Assembly: GCA_036787955.1 (NCBI GenBank)
Contig: DAIQOI010000001.1
Location: forward strand, 186,001-250,000
DNA from: UBA2336 sp036787955
Lineage (GTDB): Bacteria > Bacteroidota > Bacteroidia > Cytophagales > Cyclobacteriaceae
DNA length: 64,000 nt
Direction of reading: 5' to 3'
Part shown: in pieces, positions 25,626-34,500 of the stretch
Layout: every line of letters begins with the position of its first letter
How positions within the stretch are numbered: position 1 is the first letter of the stretch
Program-made: the position numbers and the translations under genes
Notes under the pieces: model-generated
Seen by the model: the letters and a program-made list of their open reading frames with translations, nothing else
What the model was told of the DNA's origin: nothing
Database searches by the model: none

Positions 25626-25952
25626 ATGGTTACCTGGATAAAAATTTTCAGCGGCAAAGATGAAGCTTTGCTGCGGCTGCCCCACGGCCGCCCGCAATTA
25701 TGTGTGTTGCACGGGCATCGTATTGCTTTGGTGCGTTTCAATAACGATTTTTTTGCCGTACAGGATACCTGTACCCACAACGGTGAATCGCTGAGCAAGG
25801 GCACAGTAAATCACCTGGGAGAGATAATTTGTCCGTGGCACCATTACTGTTTTAATCTGCAAACCGGACGGGAAATGAACAGCCGTTCGGCTGATTTGAA
25901 ACTTTATCCGGTTAAATCCGATGAAAGCGGATTTTATGTGGGAATTTTTTAA
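25626..25952 (+). CDS. Rieske [2Fe-2S] ferredoxin-like protein
   Basis: A 108-residue soluble Rieske protein with the ligands C49-x-H51 (QDTCTHNGESL) and C69-x2-H72 (IICPWHHYCF), matching nitrite-reductase-small-subunit/BphF-like ferredoxins. The cluster loops are complete. The ATG is chosen to give the usual length and fold; an earlier in-frame ATG at 25572 would add 18 residues and overlap the divergent amidohydrolase start. No oxygenase or reductase partner is adjacent, so its electron-transfer partner is unknown. Confidence 0.88.
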   Translation: MVTWIKIFSGKDEALLRLPHGRPQLCVLHGHRIALVRFNNDFFAVQDTCTHNGESLSKGTVNHLGEIICPWHHYCFNLQTGREMNSRSADLKLYPVKSDESGFYVGIF

Positions 25953-25995
25953 TTGCTTTACACCACAGCCTGAACAAATGCGTTATAGCGGCATC

Positions 25996-26964
25996 ATGCG
26001 TTTCTGCCGGTTGGTATTCCTGCTCCCTTTACTTTCAATGGCTCAGCCCGAAACAGGTTGGCTCGCTCTGCCTGCCGGTGACATGCCTCCCAAAATATTA
26101 TCAGCCCGTACGGCAGTTATATATCCGCCCGACCTTGCAGAAAAGGAGTTATATGAAATTCACAGCTCGCTCATTCGCACCGGCATAGACGCGGTTGTGT
26201 ACAGCGAATACGACAGGGTATTTGCTTCAGAAGATGTTACACGCGCCTTTGCTGCTTACTTTTCACAACGGGAAATTGCCAATCTGATTTTTGTGTCGCA
26301 ACGCAACAGCAAATGGATACTGACTGCAACATCTTTCACGGGCAATCCTAATCTTATAGATGCTGCCCAGCCAGCCTGGCACACCGAAGACATCCGGCTG
26401 GGAGAGGCACTGAACAGCCTGTACCGAACCGCCCTGAATCAATACAAACGACAAAACTGGTTGCTGATTGAGTTTCCGGAAAAGACCACCACCGTTCCAT
26501 TGATATCCGGCAACAGAAATGAACGCTTTGCGTATGATTTGAAAGTGGACGGCCTGGCTGTGGAAAAAACCGGTGATGCAACATTTGATGCCGCATTGGA
26601 AGAGCTGATGAAAGCGTACCCGCTGAAGTATCAGCTTGTTCAGCGCAATACACCCGAGCCTGAGCTTCGGAAAGCCGGTCTTACCTATCTGTTGCGCTTC
26701 ATCCATGCCCGCAACGGGGTATTGCGCGAACTACTGGGTTATTCGGTAAAACCCGGTGAAAATGCTTTTGTTTCAGTTACCTTTCCCAACGGACAGGAAC
26801 AAATTAAAACCCTGCCGGCCGATGCCTACGTATATAAAGTATATGTGCGGCACATTGATTTCGGGCATGTGTTTCTCGGCCCGAAATGGGATGCCGATAC
26901 CACCTGGCAGCAGGCGCTGAAAAACTTTATTTACGGAATGCGCAGCGATATGCGCATAAACTGA
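25996..26964 (+). CDS. Exported protein of unknown function
   Basis: A 322-residue protein with a signal peptide (MRFCRLVFLLPLLSMAQ). Contents alternate short beta and helical segments: SARTAVIYPPDLAEKELYEI, YFSQREIANLIFVSQRN, NWLLIEFPEKTTTVPLISG, TYLLRFIHARNGVLRELLGY and a terminal FIYGMRSDMRIN. An in-frame ATG at 25978 is an alternative start. I recognise no enzyme motif or repeat. It and the next gene, both exported, lie on one strand with short spacing and may act together. Confidence 0.65.
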   Translation: MRFCRLVFLLPLLSMAQPETGWLALPAGDMPPKILSARTAVIYPPDLAEKELYEIHSSLIRTGIDAVVYSEYDRVFASEDVTRAFAAYFSQREIANLIFVSQRNSKWILTATSFTGNPNLIDAAQPAWHTEDIRLGEALNSLYRTALNQYKRQNWLLIEFPEKTTTVPLISGNRNERFAYDLKVDGLAVEKTGDATFDAALEELMKAYPLKYQLVQRNTPEPELRKAGLTYLLRFIHARNGVLRELLGYSVKPGENAFVSVTFPNGQEQIKTLPADAYVYKVYVRHIDFGHVFLGPKWDADTTWQQALKNFIYGMRSDMRIN

Positions 26965-27008
26965 TAAAGTGGCATGATGGTTGATTTAAGAATCAGAAAG
27001 GATTTGAT

Positions 27009-27395
27009 ATGAAACGGTTACTGATTGCATTGTTGTTTTTTGTGCTGCTGATACCGTCCTACGCATACCTGTCGGCTATATCCATTCAAACGCACAAGGC
27101 CTCTTCCATGCAGGTTTTTGTGAACGGCAAGTTGTACAACCGAACACCCGAAAAGTTTGTGCGCATCCGCAGCAATCCGGGTATTTACCATTTACAGGTT
27201 AAAGTGCTTAATCCCTATGATAAGGAGTGGTATATGCTGCGCAGCAAGATTCGCGTTGAGCGCGGATTTGAATTTTTTTATAAAGTAGTATTCTCGCCCG
27301 ATGCCAGGCCCAGGCTCATAGCCGTACGCCAGTATCCGGTGTACAGCCGCTTCTTCGTTAATCCTGATCTGTACAGCCGGCATCCGGTAAGCTGA
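27009..27395 (+). CDS. Small exported protein of unknown function
   Basis: A 128-residue protein with a strong N-terminal hydrophobic segment (MKRLLIALLFFVLLIPSYAY) and a basic, aromatic-rich beta-type body (QVFVNGKLYNRTPEKFVRIR, GIYHLQVKVLNPYDKEWYML, FEFFYKVVFSPDARPRLI). The body looks like a single PEGA-like or Ig-like sandwich, in which a short G-K-L turn follows a V-x-V-N strand. This likeness is only a pattern judgement; no family is assigned. Confidence 0.6.
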   Translation: MKRLLIALLFFVLLIPSYAYLSAISIQTHKASSMQVFVNGKLYNRTPEKFVRIRSNPGIYHLQVKVLNPYDKEWYMLRSKIRVERGFEFFYKVVFSPDARPRLIAVRQYPVYSRFFVNPDLYSRHPVS

Positions 27396-27427
27396 TTTTT
27401 TATCCGGATAATTGTTTATTTGCTGTT

Positions 27428-28273
27428 GTGCGCAGATTTATTATTTCTTGGTTTAGAAACGTTGGCCTGCTTATTTTTTTTGCCATCCTAATCACCATAC
27501 TGATTATTGGATTCTTTCAGGATCGTTTCATTTTCCGGCCTGAAAAATTACAACCCGATTTTTCTTATTCTCTTCCTTATCGTTTTACCGAGCACTTCAT
27601 TGCAACTTCGGATGGTGAAACCCTGAACATGCTGTCAATCAGTCCACCCGATTCAACACGTGGCCTGCTTATTTACTTTCATGGCAATGCGGGTAACCTT
27701 TCCCGATGGGGCCAGATAGCCGGAAAACTGGCACAATACGGTTACCATGTACTGGTTGTTGACTACCGCGGCTACGGTAAAAGTACAGGGAGGCCCACCG
27801 AAAAAGGCCTGTACACCGATGCCGATGCTGTTTTAAACTGGGCGCAGCAAAACTTTGACCTCCCGATTCGGATAATTTACGGCCGATCGCTGGGCGCAGC
27901 AGTTGCTGCCCGTGCAGCCCTGAAAGCACAACCGGATTTACTGATCCTCGAAACGCCTTTTGATGAATTGAAAGGAGCTGTTCGCCCTTCGTTGCAATTT
28001 TTTATGAAAATTGTACCCTTAAAATATTCTTTTCCCACGGCAAAGTATCTGACCAGTATTTCCTGTCGTGTGCTTATCGGACACGGCACGGAAGATGAAA
28101 TTGTATCGCCCGCATCAGCCTTACGAATCAAGCCCCTTTTAAAACCCACCGATACTTTTGTACTGGTTAATGGTGGTAACCATAATAACCTGGGCCACTT
28201 TGCAGAGTGGAATAAAGCTGTTGAAGAAGCTCTGCGGAGCTTGCCTTTTGTAAAAACTGCCTCCATGCCTTAA
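27428..28273 (+). CDS. Membrane-anchored alpha/beta hydrolase, first of a pair
   Basis: A 281-residue BEM46/ABHD13-type hydrolase. One N-terminal membrane helix (NVGLLIFFAILITILIIGFF), the oxyanion HG in YFHGNAGN, nucleophile serine in IYGRSLGAAVA, acid in GTEDEIV and histidine in NGGNHNNLG complete the triad. The start is GTG, giving a full membrane anchor. It probably works as an esterase or thioesterase at the inner face or periplasmic face of the membrane; substrate unknown. It is followed 9 bases later by a paralogue and then an acyl-CoA synthetase, suggesting a lipid role. Confidence 0.82.
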   Translation: MRRFIISWFRNVGLLIFFAILITILIIGFFQDRFIFRPEKLQPDFSYSLPYRFTEHFIATSDGETLNMLSISPPDSTRGLLIYFHGNAGNLSRWGQIAGKLAQYGYHVLVVDYRGYGKSTGRPTEKGLYTDADAVLNWAQQNFDLPIRIIYGRSLGAAVAARAALKAQPDLLILETPFDELKGAVRPSLQFFMKIVPLKYSFPTAKYLTSISCRVLIGHGTEDEIVSPASALRIKPLLKPTDTFVLVNGGNHNNLGHFAEWNKAVEEALRSLPFVKTASMP

Positions 28274-28282
28274 CTTGTACAG

Positions 28283-29083
28283 GTGTGGAGTATTGTCTTG
28301 TCCATAATGCTGATTTATACAGGCCTGTGTGTTCTGGTGTATTTTGTGCAGCATTGGTTTTTCTTCCGGCCTGAAATTCTGGCAGCACATTTTACTTATC
28401 AATACCCCTTCCCCTTTGAAGAGATAAACTTCGATATGCCCGATGGGGGCCGGATTAATGCCATCTATTTCAGTGTTCCCAACTCACGTGGGGTTATTTA
28501 CTATCTTAAGGGTAATTCGCGGAGCATAAAAGGCTGGGGAAAATTTGCCAAAGATTTTGTCAGCAATGGTTATGACTTTTTCATGATGGACTACCGCGGA
28601 TTTGGGAAGAGTCGCGGCAAGCGTACCCAGAAAAAACTCTTCGATGATGCCTGTCACCTGTACAACTGGTTGAGGAAGCGTTACGAAGAAACCCGCATTG
28701 TGATATATGGACGATCATTTGGTAGTGGCATTGCAGCTTATGTGGCATCGCGGTATAACCCGCGTTTACTTATTCTTGACTCCCCCTACTACAGCTTTAT
28801 TTACAATGCAAAGCGTTATGCTTGCTTCCTTCCGCTTAAATGGATTATGCGGTATGACCTGCGCACGGATCTGTATCTGAATGATGTACAATGTCCGGTG
28901 CACATTATTCATGGCACGTACGACAGGCTCATACCATTTCATCAGAGCCGGATGCTGAAGGAAAAATATCCGGATAAAATTAACCTGCATCCGATAGAAA
29001 AAGGCGGACACAACAACCTGCCGGAGTATGCGGAGTTTCACGAATTGTTGTACAACATTCTGTACATTAAACCAATAGCCTGA
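28283..29083 (+). CDS. Membrane-anchored alpha/beta hydrolase, second of a pair
   Basis: A 266-residue paralogue of the preceding gene with the same anchor (IMLIYTGLCVLVYFVQHWFF), nucleophile motif IYGRSFGSGIA, acid GTYDRLIP and histidine GGHNNLPEY. It differs at the oxyanion position, where YYLKGNSRS replaces the YFHGN of the first copy, so the HG dipeptide is absent. Whether that alters activity is not known. GTG is taken as start; an in-frame ATG at 28307 would cut into the anchor. The stop lies 2 bases before the synthetase start. Confidence 0.8.
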   Translation: MWSIVLSIMLIYTGLCVLVYFVQHWFFFRPEILAAHFTYQYPFPFEEINFDMPDGGRINAIYFSVPNSRGVIYYLKGNSRSIKGWGKFAKDFVSNGYDFFMMDYRGFGKSRGKRTQKKLFDDACHLYNWLRKRYEETRIVIYGRSFGSGIAAYVASRYNPRLLILDSPYYSFIYNAKRYACFLPLKWIMRYDLRTDLYLNDVQCPVHIIHGTYDRLIPFHQSRMLKEKYPDKINLHPIEKGGHNNLPEYAEFHELLYNILYIKPIA

Positions 29084-29085
29084 CT

Positions 29086-30888
29086 ATGGCAACTCCTGCC
29101 GATTTCAGCCGTGTATTTGATGTAGTTGGTTATCAGTTGCAAAAACATCCGCAGCAACACGCGGTCAACATCTGGCGAAACGGAAAGTGGATAAGGTTTT
29201 CAGTATCAGAAATTGAAAGACGGTCGGATTGCGTAGCCTGCTGGCTTATTCAGCAGGAAATTAAAGAAGGAGCCCGCATTGCAGTAGTGCCGCGAAGCGG
29301 CAGCCCCGAATGGCTTATGGTTGAGCTCGGTATTCAGAAGGCCGGACTGACGGTTGTCCCCATCCACGCTTCAGCTTCAATCGACGAAACAACATTCATT
29401 CTCAACGAAACCGAAGCAGTTCTGTGCATCTCGGCCGATACGGGTCTTTATTATAAAATTTCATCCCTTGCATTGAAAAGCCGCCTGATCGGAAATTATC
29501 ATCTACAGCCGGATGCGGCCGGTTATCTGCCGGCTTTTAATTACAAACCCACGGCAGAAATTACCGAGCAACTTTCATGGCGCAAGAAGCAGGTTAGTGC
29601 CGAAAGCCTCTGTGCCATTCTCTACACTTCCGGCACGGCCGGCAACCAGAAAGGGGTAATGCTTACGCATAAAAACATGGTGAGCAGCATCAAATCCATT
29701 TTGCCATTGATGCCTGTAAAACCCGGTAGCCGGGTGCTGAGCTTTCTGCCGGTGAGCCATGTGTTTGAGCGAACAACCTGTTTTGCTTATCTGGCACTTG
29801 GTGTTGAAATCTATTTCAGCCAGTCGCGCGAAACCCTTGCTCAGGATTTCCTGCGGGCCAGGCCACACTTGTTTACTTCAGTGCCCAAAGCCCTTGAGCG
29901 TATGTATGCCATCCTGCAGGAGCAGGCCATGCATAAAAACCCGGTGATAAGATGGGTTATACGAAAGGCCTTGCGGTTGGGCGAACACTATGATGTGGTT
30001 AAACGCCAAAACCTGTTTTATCATTTTCGACTGGTGCTTGCCCGCCTGTTGGTATATAATAAATGGAAGCGTGCCCTGGGCGGAAGCGTTCGTTTCATCA
30101 TTGTGGGGGCCGCTGCTCTGCGACCCAACATTGCACGGTTGTTCTCCGCAAGCGGGATACTTACATTGTCCGGGTATGGCATGACCGAAACCTCCCCTTA
30201 TATCAGTGTAAACCGTGTTGAGCCGGGTATGAACAAGTTTGGTACGGTAGGGATAGCCGTTCCCGGTGTACAGCTACGGATTCATGAACCGGATGAGCAC
30301 GGGGAAGGAGAAATTTGCGTGCAGGGACCTAATGTAATGGCCGGTTATTACAGACGCGAAGATCTTACACGAGAAGTGCTGATAAACGGATGGCTGCACA
30401 CCGGTGATGTGGGTAAGCTGGAAGACGGGAGGTTTCTGGTGATAACCGGCCGGAAAAAGGAAATCTTTAAAACCACAACCGGTCTTTACATTTCGCCCTC
30501 ACAATTGGAGAATCACTTTACTGCCTCCCCCTTTATCAGTCAGTGTATGATTATCGGTTTCAACCGGCCTTATGTAAGTGCACTTATCGTGCCGCATTTT
30601 GGGTTGCTGAAAGCATGGTGCGAAGAACACGGGATTCACTGGACTGCACCTGCCTACATGGTACACAATATTAAAATCCTACAGAAGATACAGGATGAGA
30701 TAGACCGGCTTAATGAGCCCCTGGAAAATTACAAGCGCGTACGCAGGTTTGTACTGGCAGACAGCGAATGGACAGCCGAAAGCGGAGAATTGACTGCCTC
30801 GTACAAACTGATTCGGGATAAACTTTTGAATAAATACGCCAAGGAAATTGAAAAGATGTATCAAGAACCCGGCCGGAAGGAAAACTGA
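29086..30888 (+). CDS. Long-chain acyl-CoA synthetase (AMP-forming)
   Basis: A 600-residue ANL-superfamily ligase that adenylates fatty acids and transfers them to CoA. Motifs: the P-loop-like YTSGTAGNQKG, GYGMTETSP, HTGDVGKLEDG and GRKKEIFKTTTG, in the correct order and spacing for bacterial FadD-type enzymes of about 600 residues. It follows the hydrolase pair with a 2-base gap, so hydrolysis and activation of acyl chains may be linked, and could feed the beta-oxidation operon encoded on the opposite strand beyond the next gene. Confidence 0.92.
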   Translation: MATPADFSRVFDVVGYQLQKHPQQHAVNIWRNGKWIRFSVSEIERRSDCVACWLIQQEIKEGARIAVVPRSGSPEWLMVELGIQKAGLTVVPIHASASIDETTFILNETEAVLCISADTGLYYKISSLALKSRLIGNYHLQPDAAGYLPAFNYKPTAEITEQLSWRKKQVSAESLCAILYTSGTAGNQKGVMLTHKNMVSSIKSILPLMPVKPGSRVLSFLPVSHVFERTTCFAYLALGVEIYFSQSRETLAQDFLRARPHLFTSVPKALERMYAILQEQAMHKNPVIRWVIRKALRLGEHYDVVKRQNLFYHFRLVLARLLVYNKWKRALGGSVRFIIVGAAALRPNIARLFSASGILTLSGYGMTETSPYISVNRVEPGMNKFGTVGIAVPGVQLRIHEPDEHGEGEICVQGPNVMAGYYRREDLTREVLINGWLHTGDVGKLEDGRFLVITGRKKEIFKTTTGLYISPSQLENHFTASPFISQCMIIGFNRPYVSALIVPHFGLLKAWCEEHGIHWTAPAYMVHNIKILQKIQDEIDRLNEPLENYKRVRRFVLADSEWTAESGELTASYKLIRDKLLNKYAKEIEKMYQEPGRKEN

Positions 30889-30963
30889 ACCTTCTGTGAT
30901 ATTGTTCATGTTTGATTTTCAAAGATGGTGCTATTTTGGCCGGATTATTGAACAAGCTGATGT

Positions 30964-32589
30964 ATGGGCAAGATTGCAGGTTATTGGCTCCTGATCTTTA
31001 GCATAACGGGTTATGCACAAGTACGCATTACGGGCAAAATTATTGACCGCGATTCGCGCCAACCAATACCCTTTGCCTCCATAGGCATCGTTGGCACTTC
31101 GCAGGGAACCAGTTCGAATATAGATGGAGAATTTTCGCTTGTGATTCCGGATAAGGCCTCCATTAAAGTAAGTTGTGTAGGGTATGTTTCCGCGATCATC
31201 AGCAATCCGGAACAAATGAAGCTCATCGAGCTTACCCCTTATGCAATTGAATTGCAGGAAATCGTGGTAACCAGTAAATCGGTGAATCCGTCCATGGTGG
31301 TGCGCAGGGCTCTGGCTTCTATCCGAAAGAATTATCCGCAGGAATCTTTTTACCAGCGGTTCTTTTACCGGCATTATTGTAAGGATGACGATCGTTACGG
31401 CCGCCTGATTGAAGCCTTTGTAGATGTGTGGAAGCACAGCGGCTATCGTTCGTTTCGCAGGTTTGGTGGTGAGCGGGAAGAAATTCGGGTTACTCATCTC
31501 AGACGAAGCCTGGACAATACGGTGTTGGCCGCAGGGCACCCCCCGATTTCCATTACCAACATTCTTCAGGCAGATATTGCGGCTTACCAGACCAACCAGG
31601 CCGGCCAAATCAGAAATTTTTATACCGAAGCCAGCACCCTGCGCATGGACTTTGAACGTTTTCAGTTTTCTTATGACGGCATAACCCGGTATGATGATCA
31701 CCAGGTATACGTTATTGCCTATCAGTCGCTGCCCGATTCTATTCTTACCACTCAGGGTTATGTGCCTGCTGCATCGGTACGTGGTACATTGTACATTACC
31801 ACCGATGACTTCGCTTTTGTAAAGCACGAAGAATTACGCGAAGAAGGTGCCAACCGGTTTAAATCGGTGGTTCTTTACCGGCAGCATCAGAACAAATATT
31901 ATCCCAACCATCTTGTTCGCGAAAGCGAGTTGTTGTTGGCCGACAGTTCGCGCCATTTTGTACATATTGAGATGATATCAACCGACATCAGCCATGATCC
32001 CAAAATGCAGTTCAGCGGCAAAGAGCCGGACAAGAACGGATTGCTGGACATTCCATATGATTCGGTATTCTGGAACCATGCTTCCATCTTAAAGGCCACC
32101 CCTTTGGAAGAAAGCATCATACGCGATTTGGGAGGAGGAACATCATTAAACCGACAGTTTTTCCGGTACATTCATTATCAATGGAGTACTTCCAACGGCT
32201 TTGAAGATGCTGAAGAAAAATTAAGCTGGCTGATTATTGATAGCCGCAATAAAAAAGAACTTGCCATCGCCATTTTTCCTCAAAACATCGAACAATATGT
32301 TGTTGAGGTTGAGAAATTCAAACAACTCCACAAGCAAAGCCGTAACGATTTATTATTCGTAATCATTCTTACTGAGCCCGATGCAGCGTTATGGAAGCAA
32401 CTGGTTGCAAGATTCGTGTTGTTTGCCGATGGAATCATCAACTATCAGATTCCTTCTCATTCTAAGTTGATACGTGAATGGAATGTTAAACATTTGCCTG
32501 CGTTTATCCTCATCAACCGCAAGGGCGAGTCATTCTACGCAGGGAATCGTGTTTCGGATGTAGAAAAGCTAATCAGCTCGCCTCATTGA
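30964..32589 (+). CDS. Exported CarboxypepD-reg protein with a thioredoxin-like C-terminus
   Basis: A 541-residue protein. Signal peptide (YWLLIFSITGYAQ), a carboxypeptidase-regulatory-like domain at about 20-90 (RITGKIIDRDSRQPIPFASI, IKVSCVGYVSAII), a long middle of the kind found in Bacteroidota DUF5686-like outer membrane proteins (IVVTSKSVNPSMVVRRALAS), and from about 420 a segment patterned as a thioredoxin fold (LSWLIIDSRNKKELAIAIF; HLPAFILINRKGESFYAGN) but with no C-x-x-C, so not an oxidoreductase by that motif. A near-consensus promoter (TTTG about 17 bases before TATTTTG) precedes it. Confidence 0.65.
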   Translation: MGKIAGYWLLIFSITGYAQVRITGKIIDRDSRQPIPFASIGIVGTSQGTSSNIDGEFSLVIPDKASIKVSCVGYVSAIISNPEQMKLIELTPYAIELQEIVVTSKSVNPSMVVRRALASIRKNYPQESFYQRFFYRHYCKDDDRYGRLIEAFVDVWKHSGYRSFRRFGGEREEIRVTHLRRSLDNTVLAAGHPPISITNILQADIAAYQTNQAGQIRNFYTEASTLRMDFERFQFSYDGITRYDDHQVYVIAYQSLPDSILTTQGYVPAASVRGTLYITTDDFAFVKHEELREEGANRFKSVVLYRQHQNKYYPNHLVRESELLLADSSRHFVHIEMISTDISHDPKMQFSGKEPDKNGLLDIPYDSVFWNHASILKATPLEESIIRDLGGGTSLNRQFFRYIHYQWSTSNGFEDAEEKLSWLIIDSRNKKELAIAIFPQNIEQYVVEVEKFKQLHKQSRNDLLFVIILTEPDAALWKQLVARFVLFADGIINYQIPSHSKLIREWNVKHLPAFILINRKGESFYAGNRVSDVEKLISSPH

Positions 32590-32603
32590 GAAGTTACCGG
32601 GCA

Positions 32604-32629
32604 ATAAAAAAGCCCGGATTGTTCCGGGC
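32604..32629 (-). terminator. Rho-independent terminator of the beta-oxidation operon
   Basis: On the minus strand a 7-bp stem GCCCGGA/TCCGGGC (32629-32623 with 32618-32612) with a 4-base loop runs directly into six T residues (32611-32606). It lies 31 bases after the acyl-CoA dehydrogenase stop. Confidence 0.82.
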
Positions 32630-32659
32630 GCAACTGTATATGGGTTTTTGCTATCGGTA

Positions 32660-34456
32660 TTAAAACGGATATTCACCTTTCTCAATCACATAATCGGCTA
32701 CCTTTCTGCGGGCTGTTTTGAGGTTATAGGGTTCAATTTTGGTAAATCGCTTCAGGCCCATCAGCAGGAGGCGTAGTTCATCTCCTTCGGCAAATGAAGT
32801 GATGGCCTCGCGGCCGGCTGCCGCAGCTTTTTGCATGGCCTGGTGCAGATAAATAATGGCCATTTCTTTTTGTATGGCACAGGCTTCTTCGCCTTTCATG
32901 GCAATCATTTTTTCCACGCGCAGCAGGGCCGACTCAGCCACATATCCTTCAATCAGCATGTCGGCCAGGTTCATGATGATTTCCTGCTCATCGGCCAGTT
33001 TGGTCATGAACTTTTGTACAGCCGCACCTGCTACCATTAGCCCGGCTTTTTTGAGATTGGCAAGAGCTTTTTTCTCCTGTATAAACAATCCGGTTTCTTC
33101 TTCACTGCCAAAATCCGGGATGGACATTAATTCCTTCTGTACGGCCATGGCAGGTGTCATCAAATCGAGGTGACCCTTCATGGCGCGTTTTAACAACATG
33201 TCGATGGTGAGCAACCGGTTTATTTCGTTGGTTCCTTCGAAGATGCGATTGATGCGCGAGTCGCGGTAGGCGCGATCCATGGGGCCCTCGGCCGAAAAGC
33301 CCATGCCGCCATAAATCTGTACGCCTTCATCCACCACATAATCCAGCACTTCCGATCCGTGTACTTTCAGAATGGCACATTCAATGGCAAACTCTTCCAG
33401 CGACTTCAGCCTTGCCTGTGATGGATCCATGCCTGCTGCAATAAAGGCGTGATAGGCATCTTCAATATTCTGGCTGGCGCGGTAGTGTGCCGATTCGGAA
33501 GCAAACACGCGGGTGCACATTTCGGCAATCTTGTATTTAATGGCACCAAACGATGCAATGGGCACACCAAATTGTTTGCGCTCTTTGGCATAATTTACCG
33601 CTAAGGATATGGTTTTCTTGCTTCCGCCCACGGCTGCCACACCCAGCTTTATCCGGCCGATGTTTAAAATGTTTACTGCTATTTTGAAACCATTTCCTCT
33701 TTCGCTCAACAGATTTTCGACCGGCACCTTGCAATCATTGAAAAAAATCTGACGGGTGGATGATCCTTTAATGCCCATTTTCTTCTCTTCTTCATTCATG
33801 GTGATTCCACCGAATGATTTTTCTACGATGAAGGCACTGAGGTTTTTGTCATCATCTATTTTGGCAAACACGGTAAACACATCGGCAAACCCCCCGTTGG
33901 TTATCCACATTTTCTGGCCATTGATGATGTAGTGCTTGCCATCGGCACTCAGTGTGGCACGTGTTTTACCCGAATTGGCATCCGAGCCGGCATCCGGTTC
34001 GGTTAAGCAATAAGCCGCCTTCCATTCGCCGGTGGCCAGTTTGGGAATGTATTTTTTCTTCTGCGCTTCATTTCCATAATAGAGGATGGGCAGCGTGCCT
34101 ATGCCCGTGTGAGCGGATATGGCTACGGCAAATGAATGTCCGGCACCGAGCACTTCGGCCACAAGCATGGACGTATTGAAATCCATCCCGAAGCCTCCGT
34201 ATTCCTGTGGAACTGATGTGCCAAGCAAACCCAGTTCACCGGCCTTATCCAACAGCCGGGGCATAAGCTCAGGATGTTTCATGGAGTCAATCTCATCCAG
34301 GCGGGGCCAGATTTCTTTTTTGAGAAAATCTTCGCACTGCTGCCGGATCATCTGCTGCTCTTCATTGAATTCTTCCGGAATGAAGATTTCATGGGCTTTG
34401 GTTTCACGGATTAGAAATTCTCCTCCCTTAATTGCTTTGGTTTCTGATGCTATCAT
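32660..34456 (-). CDS. Acyl-CoA dehydrogenase
   Basis: A 598-residue FAD enzyme for the first oxidation of beta-oxidation. N-terminal and middle domains with AAYCLTEPDAGSDANSGKTR and MWITNGGFADVFTVFAKI, and the C-terminal helical domain with YGGMGFSAEGPMDRAYRDSR and the FEGTNEINR motif, are all present. A C-terminal extension of about 170 residues makes it longer than the usual 380-residue short-chain enzymes, as for the long-form family of Bacteroidota. It is the last gene before the terminator, 44 bases after the thiolase stop. Confidence 0.93.
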   Translation of the reverse strand: MIASETKAIKGGEFLIRETKAHEIFIPEEFNEEQQMIRQQCEDFLKKEIWPRLDEIDSMKHPELMPRLLDKAGELGLLGTSVPQEYGGFGMDFNTSMLVAEVLGAGHSFAVAISAHTGIGTLPILYYGNEAQKKKYIPKLATGEWKAAYCLTEPDAGSDANSGKTRATLSADGKHYIINGQKMWITNGGFADVFTVFAKIDDDKNLSAFIVEKSFGGITMNEEEKKMGIKGSSTRQIFFNDCKVPVENLLSERGNGFKIAVNILNIGRIKLGVAAVGGSKKTISLAVNYAKERKQFGVPIASFGAIKYKIAEMCTRVFASESAHYRASQNIEDAYHAFIAAGMDPSQARLKSLEEFAIECAILKVHGSEVLDYVVDEGVQIYGGMGFSAEGPMDRAYRDSRINRIFEGTNEINRLLTIDMLLKRAMKGHLDLMTPAMAVQKELMSIPDFGSEEETGLFIQEKKALANLKKAGLMVAGAAVQKFMTKLADEQEIIMNLADMLIEGYVAESALLRVEKMIAMKGEEACAIQKEMAIIYLHQAMQKAAAAGREAITSFAEGDELRLLLMGLKRFTKIEPYNLKTARRKVADYVIEKGEYPF

Positions 34457-34500
34457 ATTGTTTGAGAAATTTTAAATCAATACCTGAATTTGTTTCTGGT

